NCBI RefSeq assembly: GCF_014633365.1
Contig: NC_068342.1
Coordinates: 1,350,622-1,414,621, forward strand
Length of the DNA: 64,000 nucleotides
Origin: Diospyros lotus
Taxonomy: Eukaryota; Streptophyta; Magnoliopsida; Ericales; Ebenaceae
Reading direction: 5' to 3'
The stretch's first letter is position 1, and each line of letters starts with the position of its first letter. The position numbers and the translations under genes were made by a program. Shown piece after piece: positions 31,474 through 44,390 of this stretch. The notes under the pieces are model-generated. The model was given only the letters and a program-made list of their open reading frames with translations, was not told the DNA's origin and made no database searches.

Positions 31474-34400
31474 GGCAATGCTAGAGAAAAAATGTTAAAT
31501 AGGACTGCTATATTCCTAAGGCGGTGCTGTTGGGCAATCTATTTCTAGATCTTGAAAATGTCAGGCATTTAGAATTGAGCCAATTGGTTTACTGGTTCAG
31601 TTTGCTTACCTTTGCTTGAAACGTCAGCTTAGGATGCAATAAGGCAAGTGGGAAGCCAATGTTTACTAGTTAATTAGCTTGGAAAAAGTTAAGACACTGA
31701 TGCTTCTGTAAAGTAGATTTTGGCTAACCTATTATTGGGGAAGTGAACAAGAGGATTGGATTGAGTTAGAGCTCGTGGATTCGCATAATGCCTATATATA
31801 TGTATATTTATGTCCTATAGCTAAGCCACAGGAAAACATTGGACTTAACAACTTTTCAGTGAAATAAACACTTCTTAAATGCAAGGGGCTAAGTTTCTTG
31901 ATCTGCTTAGGGACCTACAATTTAAAGATTCCAAGGCATGTGGTGTTGACCGGGAAGCCCATGTATGACAAGTGAATCAAACAAACAATATGCATCATTA
32001 CTTGAAAGGGCTCTGACCTTTTGATTGTGGTGTCCTTTGTAATTTTCTGTTTTTATTTCTACACTATAGAACATGCCATTTGGTGTGTTGGTTTCATTTC
32101 CAAGAAACTTGCCGCAGTTTTCACTTTTTGATGAAACTAGTTACTCTTCAATAGGGTTTGGGAACCCAGTGGGTTCTCAAATACAGTTAGGTGTTAGCAT
32201 TTTATAACTTAGATCTAACATTTATCATTTATTAGACTAATTAAAATGTGACACTTAATTTACTAAATTACTAGTTTAGAAATTCACTGAATTCCTCAAA
32301 TCATTATCTCTTCATCAACTCAACTTCCCACAACAAGGGATAAACCGCTCCCCAATCATTAACTAACATTTGTCAATCAACCAACCATATTTTGTAAGGG
32401 ATGGTTAACCCAAACAAAATCCAAGCCCTTCACTGTCCCTGTTGGGTTTAAGTTAAACAAGTATGGGTCAGTTGCCTGATACTAGTGGAAAACTAGTAGA
32501 ATTATAGAAAGTTACTGGTCTTACAGAAGAGGCACATTTGATCTTTACCATGGGATATTGATATTTTTGTAAATAATCATTTAACTGTATCAAGTACAAG
32601 GAAAAAAAAACATGTTTTATACCTAATAAATTCAAAGGGAAATTATTATGTTAAAATTCAGAGTTTTTAGAATACATGGATGGAGGATTTAAATACGTTA
32701 TTGTCGAGATATAATAATAAATTTATAATTGTGGAATAATATTTGTCTTAAACCTCTAGTTTTTAGGAGATTAGTAAAATAAAAGATGATTAGAGGCACA
32801 AGATATTTTCCGTTTGAAAACTAGAGGCTTAACAGTTTTCGGAATATCAGTAAAACAAAAGATGATTAGATACACAAGGTGTCTCCCTTGCGAGCTCTTT
32901 GATATTTAAGTTAGTTTCAGCCAGAAAATAGAGAAGTATTTAGATAATTTGTGTTGAAATGTTTGTGTACCTCAATTGGATATTGACTGAGATTATCAGG
33001 TAGAGAGGTACCCAAGTCTTTTAGGATTGCTTGTTTTGGATCTCCAAACAAAAATTTTAGAGGTTATTTAATGTATTCTCATTATGTCGTACCATGAACT
33101 TGGAAAAGATTTCTAAGACTATCTTTCGGGAGTACTTAAAAAAGATTTCTAGAAAAGTCTTCTAAGAACTACTCTATCTGAAACATCTCTTGTCCTTTCT
33201 TCTTTGGGCTTATTTCTCCTGGGCTCACCTTGAGTTTGAGCCTAGTTTTTTGGACACAAAAAATGCTTTAAACAATTTATGATTTGGAAGTTTGCCATCT
33301 TTTATAAATTATCTTTTTTATTCTTTCTTTTCAAATCAGAAAAGTGATTTTATGGATTACTGTTGTCCATTTGACAGATGAGATGGGAGACTCCCACTAA
33401 TTGATTGGTTTAAATGTGTTGGAGACTCAATCCAAACTTTGTTGGTTTTCATGAATCATCCTTTTGCATTCACAGTCAAAGCCAATCAGTTTCCTTCTTT
33501 CAGGCATAAATTAATGAGGCTTGATGTTTGAAGTTTACAAGAGTCCAATGAGAAGCCCATTGTTGTGGATCTTCAGCCTGCTTATTTGAGCCCATGTTAA
33601 CTGTCATGAATTCTTCTGTAACCCATGCTTAGGCTCATCCACTGGATTCCCATCTTGATCCCAAAGGGACCAAGGCATTGAACCTGCCCTAACCAAGAAG
33701 GCCCACATGGATGCACATCTGGGCCTGCTTACTGCACATGGGTTCCAAATCAGGCCCAAATGGATGCACTCAATACCCAAGAGACTTACGAATTCTTGTT
33801 CCTATCTAGGGAGAGAGAAAATGAAATCATGGTACTCATGTAGTATGATTCATGAATAGCTTACAATTGTTGGATAAAACTGTTGTAGGAATACTCATAT
33901 TATAGATATTTGTGGAAAAAAATCAAACCCTAAGTAGATCTAAACCGTCATATCATGATCTTTTTTATCTAAGCGATCAATGATATTTTAAGTTATCAAA
34001 AAACTGATTATAGAATCGATTTTAGTTTGATAACTAATTATTTATACCCTTTAATTGCATCTCAAAAAAACTCTTGGTAAATCACTAATCCAAAATCACA
34101 TTAAATTAAAAAAAACTAAATTAAAAAGTTGTTGGATAATATTTTAATTTAAATATTTGAGATGAAGTGTGTTTGGATCTTTGAGTTTATTGGAAGGTTT
34201 CTAGAGAGTATTATACATCCCTTCGCATACGCTCATATAGATACTTTCTTCATATATATATATATATAGATATATAGTCAAAGATGGTTAATTAAATAAT
34301 AGCAAATGGTGTAGCAGGGAAGCAAATCCATGAGGGAACCAATTTATATTATTTTTTATTCTCCTTTGGACGGATTCAAAATTGAAGCATTAGAACGTAT

Positions 34401-35104
34401 AGTACAATTCAAACTTCTAAGATTATAATTATGATGGAAGAAGTGTGATTGAAGGAGGAGGAGTAGGTTTTGAATTTGGAGGGCCTTTGATTCCTTTCAA
34501 CCCAATTTTCTACTCATCAAACTTGGAACCTTTCCATGCCAAAGGTAATTTTGTACCTTGCTTATTAATCTCTTGTTCTTTTGTTTACTTTTACGGAGTG
34601 TATTCGTAAGTTGAGGTATACGAAATACCTCTTTCAAAGAAAATCTAATTTCTTGGGATATTCTCTTTTGTGGGACTCTTATCGTTCCGTCTCAAAATTT
34701 TTTATAAGAAAGATAAATTTAAATCTGATCATCAGTGATTGTGTAAGGAGCGATTTGAATATAAAAATTCAGACTGTCCATCACTTTTTGCTGATTATTG
34801 GGACAACTTAAGAGACAAAAATATCTAATTTCTTGTCACACACACGATGAGATTAGGTTTGAAGAGTTATGTGAAAACTAATTCTTGTTTCATTATCTTT
34901 TTAAATTTAATTTATTAACAAAAGACCAAACGAATCACTAAACCTTAAAAATATTTAAAACCCTTAATAGCTGACCAAGCTACAGAGAAGAAGAAAAGGA
35001 GGAGGTCAAGCTTCAAACTATTCTAGATCTACAAACCAGGATAAAAAAAATTGATTAAAAAGAAGAGGCCATATCCTGGCATCCTGGAATTAGCTGTCTA
35101 ATGA

Positions 35105-36085
35105 ATACTTGTTTAATACAATTCTTATCTTTATATTAGACTGGGGGTTAGGGCATGACCCATGAAGTTCATGTCTTGGAAGGAGTCTACTAATTTATAT
35201 TATATTATATATATATGGAAAATCATGTACCCAACAAATGATTTATTTTTGCAATATTTTTTGTATACAAAGGGTCAGAAGGAGTCAACTAATTTATATT
35301 ATGTTATATATATGGAAAATCATGTACCCAACAAATGATTTATTTTTACAATATTTTTTGTATAGAAAGGGTTCCCAAAAAAATATAATAATAGTAATTG
35401 TCGTTGGTAAGATACAACAATAAATTTAGTTATTGGAAAACGTTGTCTTCAAGCTGCTTGAGTCTTCAAGGAAGCAAATAGTTAGAGGGCGTGGGAGGGT
35501 TCTCGCACAAATATTCTGATATTTAAGTCAGATACCGAGAGTGATAAAAATTGTAAAATAGTAATTATTCCAGTATCAGCGATGTATCTTTTCTCAAATA
35601 AGTGTCTGCCTATTTATGAAAAAATATGGAGTGATTTAAAATGTAATAGAATTAACATTCTTGTAAATGATGCTTATCTTTATTAATTCTAGTCTGGCTG
35701 ATTAATTCTAGTATGACTAAGATCTAGAATAGTTATAGATGACATCTATCTTTTATAAATGATATTTATCTTATCTTTTTTAAGAGATAAAACTTCATAG
35801 AAATGATATTTATTATTTTTTTTAAAAAAAATTATCAATCAAAATTATCATATTTACACGTTATGTGAGACCCTTTCTTATTCTTTATCTTTAAATTTAC
35901 ACTTGTTTAATACAATTTTTATCTTTATATTTGACTAGGGTCACCGCATGACCCATGAAGTTCATGTATTGGAAGGAGTCTACTAATTTATATTATATTA
36001 TATTGTATATATGGAAAATCATGCACCTAACAAATGATTTATTTTTACAATATTTTTTTGTATAGAAAGGGTTCCCAGAAAAACG
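35105..36085 (+). repeat. Direct repeat flanking an LTR-like insertion
   Basis: The text CTTGTTTAATACAATT, TGACCCATGAAGTTCATG, GGAAGGAGTCTACTAATT, GGAAAATCATG and GTATAGAAAGGGTTCCCA occurs in the same order at 35107-35373 and 35902-36076. The left copy has an internal tandem duplication. The ~500 bp between is related to the 27041-27761 element in reverse orientation. Confidence 0.75.
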
Positions 36086-36568
36086 TAATAATAATAATAA
36101 TAATCATCATGCAGAAGAAGAGCAACCTCTGAACAAGTCAGTCTCTCATGGAATGGAATAATTTATATACTATATATGTAGTGGATAGCGTTGGATAAGG
36201 ATAACTTGCAGCACCATTCATTAATATTGACCATAACAACAACGTTTGAAAATTTGACCATAATTGTCTCTTCTTATGATTTGGATTAAGAAATCAAATC
36301 AAGAATTATCCCAATGCGTGCAGAGTCGGATCACGTGAACGGCACGAACTGAGAGAACTGACCAGAGGTTGTCAACGAAGGCCCAAAATTTGGGCCACAG
36401 TCCCGGGCTAATGGGCCCTGCCTTATGGGCTGTCTTGGCTTCGCTTTGCCTCCAAGAAGCCACGTTTCTTCCTTTTCCTTTCACTTCAAAAGCAATAATT
36501 CCCCTAAAATTTATTTAAATTAAATGTATTCACAAAGACGCATACACAGACAGCAAAGGAGAAGACGA

Positions 36569-36593
36569 CTCTCTCTCTCTCTCTCTCTCTCTC
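36569..36593 (+). repeat. (CT)n microsatellite upstream of germin-like gene
   Basis: About 12 CT units just upstream of the predicted TATA box. CT-rich tracts are frequent near plant core promoters and 5' UTRs. Confidence 0.8.
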
Positions 36594-36605
36594 ACAAACC
36601 TCTGC

Positions 36606-36613
36606 TTATAAGT
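36606..36613 (+). promoter_or_regulatory. TATA box of the germin-like gene
   Basis: TTATAAGT lies about 130 bp before the start codon, leaving room for a 5' UTR of about 100 bp beginning near the CGGCACAGAG at 36640. Inferred from position and sequence only. Confidence 0.5.
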
Positions 36614-36739
36614 AAGGCATCACTTTTCTTCTCTCTCCCCGGCACAGAGAGGTTGAGATTTCCAAAACCCAACTTTTCTTAAGCTTTGATTGGCTTTTCC
36701 TTTTCTGAAGATTTACTGCTCTCGAGTGTTGGTGCCACC

Positions 36740-37663
36740 ATGGCGGCTGCCGGAAGACTTTTTGGTGTTATGATTGTGGCGGTCTTCGCCCTCATTTCCG
36801 GCCATGTTTCTGCAGATCCGGAGATGCTCCAAGACGTCTGTGTCGCCGATCTCACCTCCGGTACTCTCCTTTTCTCCTTCTAAATCCACCTCTCCCCTCT
36901 CCATCACCTATTTGTTTGACCACGAATTATCAAATGCAGGAGCTCAGTTTGGACAGATCACCATAATAATTTGATTAAACTGTTGGGATAGTGGGTCTAA
37001 CAATTGAACTATGAGCTGAGCTGCATTGATATCCCTCGTTCCCAGTGGAATTGGGTGTGTGTGTGTGTGAGAAAGACTTGAATCTCTAAATTAATTTTGA
37101 AATTGGTGTGGGTTTGTGATGCAGCTGTGAAGGTGAATGGATTTGTGTGCAAGTCGAGCTTCAACGCGGCGGATTTCTTCTCCAGCGTGCTGGCGAAGCC
37201 CGGCGACACAAACAACTCGCAGGGGTCGAAGGTGACGGCGGCGAACGTCGAGAAAGTCCCGGGCCTGAACACGCTTGGCGTCTCGATCTCCCGCATCGAC
37301 TACGCCCCCGGCGGCCTGAATCCGCCGCACACCCACCCACGCGCCACCGAGATGGTCTTCGTCCTCGACGGCGAACTGGACGTCGGCTTCATCACCACCG
37401 CCAATGTGCTCGTCTCCAAGACCATCAAGAAAGGCGACGTCTTTGTGTTCCCCAGGGGCTTGGTCCACTTCCAGAAGAACAACGGCAAGGTCTCCGCCGC
37501 CGTCATCTCCGCCTTCAACAGCCAGCTGCCCGGGACCCAGAGCATCGCCACCACGCTGTTCGCGGCGACGCCGACTGTCCCCGACAATGTGCTGACCAAG
37601 GCCTTCCAGATCGGCACCAAGCAGGTTGAGAAGATCAAGTCCCGGCTTGCGCCCAAGAGCTAG
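36740..37663 (+). CDS. Germin-like protein (cupin, apoplastic)
   Basis: Two exons, 36740-36860 and 37125-37663, give 219 residues. The ATG at 36740 is in a strong context (CCACCATGG). An N-terminal signal peptide of about 24 residues (VMIVAVFALISG core) indicates secretion. Next come the first cysteine pair (VCVADL ... GFVCK), germin box 1 PPHTHPRATEMVFVL with the metal-binding His-His-Glu, and box 2 KGDVFVFPRGLVHFQ with the last His. Length and motifs match the germin-like family; the sequence resembles the GLP10-type subgroup. Family members are manganese-binding hexamers, some with superoxide dismutase or oxalate oxidase activity; which applies here cannot be told. Exon 2 is strikingly GC-rich and C/G-ending in codons, unlike every neighbouring gene. 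Confidence 0.93.
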
Positions 37664-37910
37664 GCATTGAATTGAAGCAAGCAAAGTTCCAAATTTCATG
37701 GTGAATCAAAAGAACAAATAAATAAAAAAAAAAAAAACGAGTCTTGTATTCAATTTCAATGTGTTGTCAGTCTCCTGTTGTTTCATATATTAATGTCACC
37801 CACAAATAAGATTTCACACGTTTTCAATTTCAACAAGCCTTAGTTTTCCTGTGTGTTCGGGGGTTTATGAGATTAAGTAATATATTTAATAAAATAATAA
37901 AAAAATTAGA

Positions 37911-38370
37911 TCAAATTTATATTTTTATTTATGTACTTTTATGTTTTTTTTTAGAATATTCAAATTTTTGTTGTTGTTTTAATTATATTTTTAAATTTAT
38001 AATTTTGAATTAATTTAATTCTTGTATTTTAATTTTTTTATATGATAATTTAATTTTTTTATTATTTTAATTAAAATTTATATTTTTAAGTCAATTTTAT
38101 TTTTATATTTTTGATGTGATTAGAGTGACTTGAACTTTAACATCTCATTTTATTATTTTTTTTTTACACATGAAAATATAATAATTAGATTAACTATAAA
38201 ATGTAAGTTTACTAGTGTAATAGAAATAATAAAAAGTTCATGTTATTATATATAAAAAAATGTTAAAATACATGAGTTAAATTAATTTAAAAATTAAATT
38301 TAATAATATAATTAAAATAACAAAAAAAATAAATAAATAAAAACTTTAAAATACAAAGATGAATTTAGCA
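37911..38370. mobile_element. AT-rich MITE, copy 1
   Basis: An imperfect inverted-repeat structure of about 460 bp (left ATTTATATTTTTATTTATG, right AATACAAAGATGAATTT). It shares the order GTGTAATAGAAA-AATAAAAA, then CATGTTATTATATA, then TATAATTAAAATAACAAAAA with the element at 62991-63468. No coding. Ends are approximate because the flanks are equally AT-rich. Confidence 0.55.
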
Positions 38371-39673
38371 AAAGAATTAGGATGAGTTAAAGGCCCCAAG
38401 TTCCAAAAGTTGCAAAATCAGTAGGTGAGAGGGCATCGAAGCTTTTCCCTATTGCAGATGAGGAAACAGCTCTTCATTTGCTCCATCATTGTACAACCCT
38501 AGCTTTCCCTTTTTCACCCAGTGGTCCCAACGGTCCTCTCAATTCTCATTAGGTATTGATTGAGCACCAAACGAGTGTGCTTTCTTAAAAGATAATATTG
38601 TGTAATTCATGTTAGACTGATGTGATTTGTGTTAGGGTACAAGACAACTAGATTCCACAATTAAAAACCCAGAACCTTCTAAAATACAAGTTGTGCAATT
38701 AGATTATAAAATTAAGAAACCCATAAAAATTCATAATAATATATTAGAAAGGTGACTGTGGTTGTAGTCACAAAAGCAGTCCCATGATGACCCTTCCATT
38801 GTATTCAATTGGAGTGGTTGATTAAGAGATTGTAACTGTATGTTGTCTCACATTACCTAATGGGTCATGTCAATATTCATTCTTTAGGCAAAACTTTGTC
38901 ACTTGCGAAGATTGAATAGAATAACTGGCTATCTTGGAGCATGCAGCTACCACCAATTGGCATTTAATAATAATAACAACAATAACCCAATCTATTGAAT
39001 TGAAAATCACACCACCACATTTGAAATGACAATAAAAATGGTAATATTCGTATATTAATATATTATATTATATATCATATCAATGTAAATGTATAATACA
39101 TCAATTCAAAATGTCATTTCGAATATCAAAATTGAATGTCCAAGTAACAACCTAATTGTGATGCCAGTGCACATGCATTGGTGCTCAATAGAACTCATCC
39201 CAGACGCAGTTCCCTCACCCATGTAAATTATAATCCCTCTATAACCTGGTGAAATTAAGATAACACCAATATCTTCTGCTTCTTGCTCATTTAATTATAC
39301 AATTTCATTTGAGATCAAAACAATATCAAGTTTCTGCAGCAGGAGGAGGTTCCCATTTCATTTATGGACACCCTGATCTAGAACTGCATTTTATCAATAT
39401 ACTCAAGAACCAAGGAGAACAAGTGGTTCCAGCTAAAGTACAAAACAGTATATAAATGATAGGATTTAGAATAGAGACTACTTGATTTTTACTCTTTTGT
39501 CTACTGAGCATCACAGACAATTAAATGAAATAATGATCACACGATGGAAAACAGAAATAACAGAAGTGATCTGAAAGCCTGTGAAGTACAGATAGATTAA
39601 TTAGTGGTAAACAGGACTTCTTGTACACACGTCAAATGAAAGCAAGTTCACAAAACTTCAACATTCTCAACTC
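38371..39673. other. Spacer between germin-like gene and GluRS
   Basis: No gene recognised. AT-rich sequence; the right part, from about 39330, is probably the 3' UTR of the GluRS gene on the minus strand. Confidence 0.5.
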
Positions 39674-42600
39674 TTAAGACTTCAATACGGTTTGCTGCCT
39701 GCCATCTGGAATGGCAAAGAGAACTATGGGCTTAGAAGGTCTAACGAAAGGAACATCACACCTGAAGTAGCCTTTCCTCTCCAGCTGCAATATCTCACCC
39801 TGATGCAAGTTTCGCATATTTGAATCCCCTAGAGCTGCAGTCTCCTTTTTCGTACAAGGGTTAAGGACATCAAGGAAATCCTCTCCTTCTTCCAGCTGCA
39901 AACAGTTACAGACAAAAACTAATTAGTTCCTCTCCATTAACTAAAAAATCTGCATTTTTCAGCTTGCTCCGGGCAAAATAAGAAATGCACATTTTGCAAA
40001 ATAATAGTCGCAGAAGCACAAATCCAATGGTCAAAATCAGTTTTGCAATGCCTCTGTTTCGACACATGAAGAGATCAAGCAGCGTGTTTAGGTTAGTCCA
40101 GAAAGTTAAATTAAGAATTGCATGACCTACAGTGAGAAGTTCATAAAACTAATGCAATGGTGCTTCAAAAGATACTAAGAATGTGCTGTAGTTGGTTAAG
40201 CAGTGTGCACCTTCTTTTTTGTAATTAGATAGTCAAACTCCACCAGAGAGAGATTCACGAGTTCATTTGTTTCAGCTAGCCAGGTAAGCTTTAACTTTGT
40301 CGTCTTGACAGATCCTTCCAAATGCAAAACACCGGTTAACTCCGTGACATTTCCATGCGCGTCCTTCTTAATTCCTTTTACAATTGCATTGCCCCAATCC
40401 ATCAAGGTTATTTCCTCATCGAATGAGATGAATTCAGCATCAGCCCGGTCAATCCATATGCGCCTCATGTAAGTAGTAGCCTTCTCTCCAGCACCTCCAT
40501 ATTTCTTATGCCTTGGTATGATGCGGACAAATGGTTTCTCAGGCCCATCAACTAAGGTTAACAGGACACGTCCTTCGTCAATAACAGCAGTATGTCTGGG
40601 ACATACAGGATCAATAATCTTCTTATTAATGGTCCAGAGTTTATCCCACTCCATAAGATTCAGATTCTTTGAGGCTCCCTGAAAGAAAAGATTGTTACCA
40701 GATATAAAAGCATCAGAGAAACAAATAAATGTAGGATCTTATTGTTAGGAGGAAAACACCAAAGTAAATACTTCTTGATAGCATAGTTGCACCAAATGAA
40801 TACTTTGTTGTGCCCATGTACTTAACACCCCCCCAAAAAAGAACTCTTTTGTGCAGTGCAGATTCAAAAGATTCAGGAAGTGTAGATTGAATTCTCTTTC
40901 CATTTCCCCCCTTTACAGTGTTCTCAATAGGTGACTTATGGAACACCCCCCCGCGCCTCCTCCCTTGGCTAACAAAAAGCACAGGCATAGAATATGTCAA
41001 ACCTCTACCTATAAGTAGATTTTTCTCGTAAATATTCTATCAAAATGCATCAACGGGATGAAACTCATGAGCAAGCAACAAAACCTAAAAGAAAATGACT
41101 ACCAATTTTTTTTTGTGTATGGTCAAAATATGTAAAGAAAAGAAAGGAAAAGGACCCAAAATCATAACCTATGTTATGTGGACTATTCCATAGTTGTGAA
41201 TTATGATGGACTTAGGACAGGGCACATGCAGCTGACATGTCGAGTTGTACAAACCCCAATTAAAATTCAGGTTTATGTATAAGAGAATACAAAAGAACTA
41301 AAGGTTCTCATTTTACTCATAATATGGCTAGTTGAATTTGCACCTAGTAAACACATCCAGGTAGTAACTTAGCAAAAAAAAAACATTTAGGTAGCAGAAT
41401 TTACAATAAACCAAGCATAAGATTTGAGTTCTTCTACACATAAAAAAAGTTATCTTAGTTTTCAGAAACACCATTTTTCCCCAATAAATGAATGAAATAC
41501 ATGTGTTATCGAATCTAGCAAAAAATCATATCCTCGTACATGAGAACAAGATAATTCCAGTGCTAAAGATACATAATTGCACCTTACACCTGTAGCAAGG
41601 TAACAATTAATATAACTAGTTCATTTTGCTGTATCATATCCATGAGATATTTTATCAAAGAGGAGATATACCACATTATATTCAACTTCATCTATGACCA
41701 AATTTGTTATCAATGTCGCAAGAGTATAACCTAACCCTTACCTGTTCAAGAATGAATTGTATCAATGCCTCAATTTTCAGACCTCTGCGGACAATTCCTT
41801 GGACAGTTGGGAAACGAGGATCATCCCACCCTTCAACTTTTCCATTTAGAACAAACCACAAGAGCTTGCGTTTGCTGAGAAGTGTATACACCATATTTAA
41901 CCGACTGAATTCATATATTTGAACCTTTCGAACTCCCATATCCTCTTGAATCCGGTAATACTGAGCATTGCGATCATGGTACTCACTAGATCGCAGTGCA
42001 TGTGTTATACCTTCTATAGCATCAACAAAGGGACATGCAAAATCATAAGTTGGATATACTTTATACTTTGATCCAATACGATGGTGAGGAATGGGATTGC
42101 AACGGTAATATACTGGATCCCTAAGTGATTTGTTTGGATCCTGCATATCCAACTTTCCACGAACACAGCACTGCAACCCCCTTTCGGTTCCAGCAATCAT
42201 CTCTTTCCACAATTTCATGTTTTCCTCAGGGCCGTTGTTCCTACATTTTGATTCTATACCATCCATTCTTTCTTTTTGCATTTCCTCCCGTGGTGTATCA
42301 TCAACGTAAGCCTTGCCCTGAAGAATCAACTTTTCAGCCATTTCCATTAGTTGTGGGAAGTAATCAGAAGTATATGTAACAGTTTCATACTTAATGCCCA
42401 AAGTTTCTATGTCAATGAGTAAATTTTCCACAAACTCATTGCTCTCTTTAGCAGGATTTGTATCATCAAAGCGCACTATGACCTGACCTTGGTACCTTTG
42501 GGCAAAATACTGATTCAACAATGCTGCTTTTGAATGTCCAATGTGGAGGTAACCACTAGGTTCTGGTGCAAATCGCAAGCGCACATTTCCAATTTCCGCA

Positions 42601-44390
42601 CCTGGAAGATCTACATCAAAAGTTGGTCGGCTTCCTACTTTTCCTTTTTCAGTAACATCACCATTGACATTCTTGGAGTGATGATCAACAGCCTGTTGCT
42701 CTTTTGCTCTTACCTTTGCTGCTGCAGGCTTACCCAAACCTCGTTTCCCAACATAAGTTGAAGTGACTTCGTGCAGGACAGCATCATATTCCTGTGATAT
42801 TGAGTTGAACCACCGTACTAGATTTGGGAATTTCTTTGACTTCCTCAAACTTTCCCATCTCTGCCCAGTTCCTGCAGTTAGTAGATATTTCAGCACTTTT
42901 AAGGAATGATAATTATTAAAAACTAAAACCATGGGCTTCTAGTTGACATAAAGGATGAAAAAAAATGTGTATTCAACAAACAAAATGTGTACAATCTGGA
43001 GATAAAAGGTGAAAAATATCTCTTACCATTGATTGCAAATGTGAAAATAAATTGGCACTAAAACGAATGGTCAATTATTAGAGTGTAAAAATTCCAAATA
43101 ATGAAATGCCAGTTTCACAAACCTAATCTCTATGTGCACAAACAAGCAATAAATTATACAATCATTTTCCTAAAAGTAGAGAGCAACTAATCTGGAAAAG
43201 AATAAAGAGGCATATACTGAACAGCAGTCTCAGACATTATACTAGGTAGCATCCCCAACTTGTTACCTGCAAGACCTGACCAGACGGCTACGTCTGCAAT
43301 AGAGAAACTATGACCAACTAGAAAGGTGCGCTTCAACAAATATCCATCAATATAATTACATGCTCCCTCAAACTCAGAACCTGATCCCAGAACAGGGGCA
43401 TACTCTAGCCATTCGTCAATCTGGAAGCAACCATTATCGATGAAAATAAATTAGCAATAATTGCACAGAAAGAACCGGAAGAGGAGGGGGAATTTGAATA
43501 GTAAGGAGCAGTTAAATACTTCAAGATGCATAAAAGCATGGTAAGTACCTGGCAAGATTCAAAGGCATCTCGCTCATAAAAACTAGAAATGCTTCCAGCC
43601 CGACCAAGATAACGAAGAAGCACATTTGTTCCATGCAATTTTGATCTGCTCAGAGGTTTAGTTTCAACACAGCATGAGAAATTAGTCCTTCCCGTTTTTA
43701 CAAAAAGTTAAGGTCTTGAGCACACACTCGCAAACAACTCAAAATGTCTTTGTAGAAACAGAATGCAACATCACTGCTTCTACCAAATGAAATGTTATAC
43801 AGCAGTGACACCTACATAGGATATAATTCAATTAATTCAAGGCTATAAACAACCACATCATTACCCCCAGGAATAAATAAATAGCATCAAACCATTAATC
43901 CTCAGGTCGATACATCGACATGCTTATTATACGGTAGTAGAACTATACTAAGGCCCATTCCACTAAATATGTCCAATCTAAGAAACAAGTTCGAGATAAA
44001 ACCTCATGCCAAGCGACACTTTTACAAGAAGTGTAAATACTAATGGATTGCGTATTAACCAATCCATAAACAAGTAAACACAAATAACCTCAGCCATTAC
44101 CATCAGCATCAACAGGAGCGCAACTGAATGGCTTCGGACAACCTAGTGAATCTTTAAGTGAAGAAACTAAAATCACACAAACACCTAGTTATATATATGG
44201 TATATAGATAGATATACGCTTCACGAATGTAAGGTGATTGGAGCCGGTACCCGGTGGAGAAATGGAAAGTGGGGGGAGAGGCGGGAGGGTGGGACGTTGA
44301 ATCGGCAGAAAGAGGAACCCCGGCGAGTTTAGCGGCGGCGATCACCGCAAGAGGCGGGCTATCGGCCGGAAAGGACAGTTTGATCTCCAT
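39674..44390 (-). CDS. Glutamate--tRNA ligase, cytosolic
   Basis: Charges tRNA-Glu with glutamate in the cytosol. Six minus-strand exons: 44390-44251, 43645-43549, 43420-43267, 42871-41742, 40678-40211 and 39895-39674 (TAA). They join in frame to 736 residues, a normal length for plant and other eukaryotic GluRS. The first ~190 residues are a GST-C-like domain (FLVGHSFSIADVAVW), used in other eukaryotes to join synthetase complexes. The class I catalytic domain has PEPSGYLHIGHSKAALLN with HIGH near residue 240 and a KMSKS-like LLSKRKL near 462. The C-terminal anticodon-binding beta-barrels are of the eukaryotic GlnRS-like type (TTYMRRIWIDRADAE; LQLERKGYFRCD). It is separated from the GlnRS group by overall similarity to plant cytosolic GluRS. 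A CT-rich tract at 44515-44545 lies upstream of the start. No damage seen. Confidence 0.93.

Larger units (their letters stand above)
31474..36600. other. AT-rich spacer with repeat copies
   Basis: No gene recognised. It carries two relatives of the 27-kb LTR-like element: one starting near 32705 (GAGATATAATAATAAATTTA) and one near 35398-35890 (GGTAAGATACAACAATAAAT, then GGAGGGTTCTCGC and CCTATTTAT). A direct duplication (35105-35395 and 35895-36085) surrounds the latter. Within its left copy a ~90-bp unit (GGAAAATCATGTACCCAACA) is repeated in tandem at about 35215 and 35315. Short ORFs at 34581-34811 and elsewhere show no domain. Confidence 0.5.

Noticed and set aside
37091..37699. Long minus-strand frame (about 200 codons) opposite the germin-like exon
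   Set aside because: Product is low-complexity Gly/Asp/Arg-rich with no domain. It arises because the sense exon is GC-rich; the sense strand has clear germin motifs.
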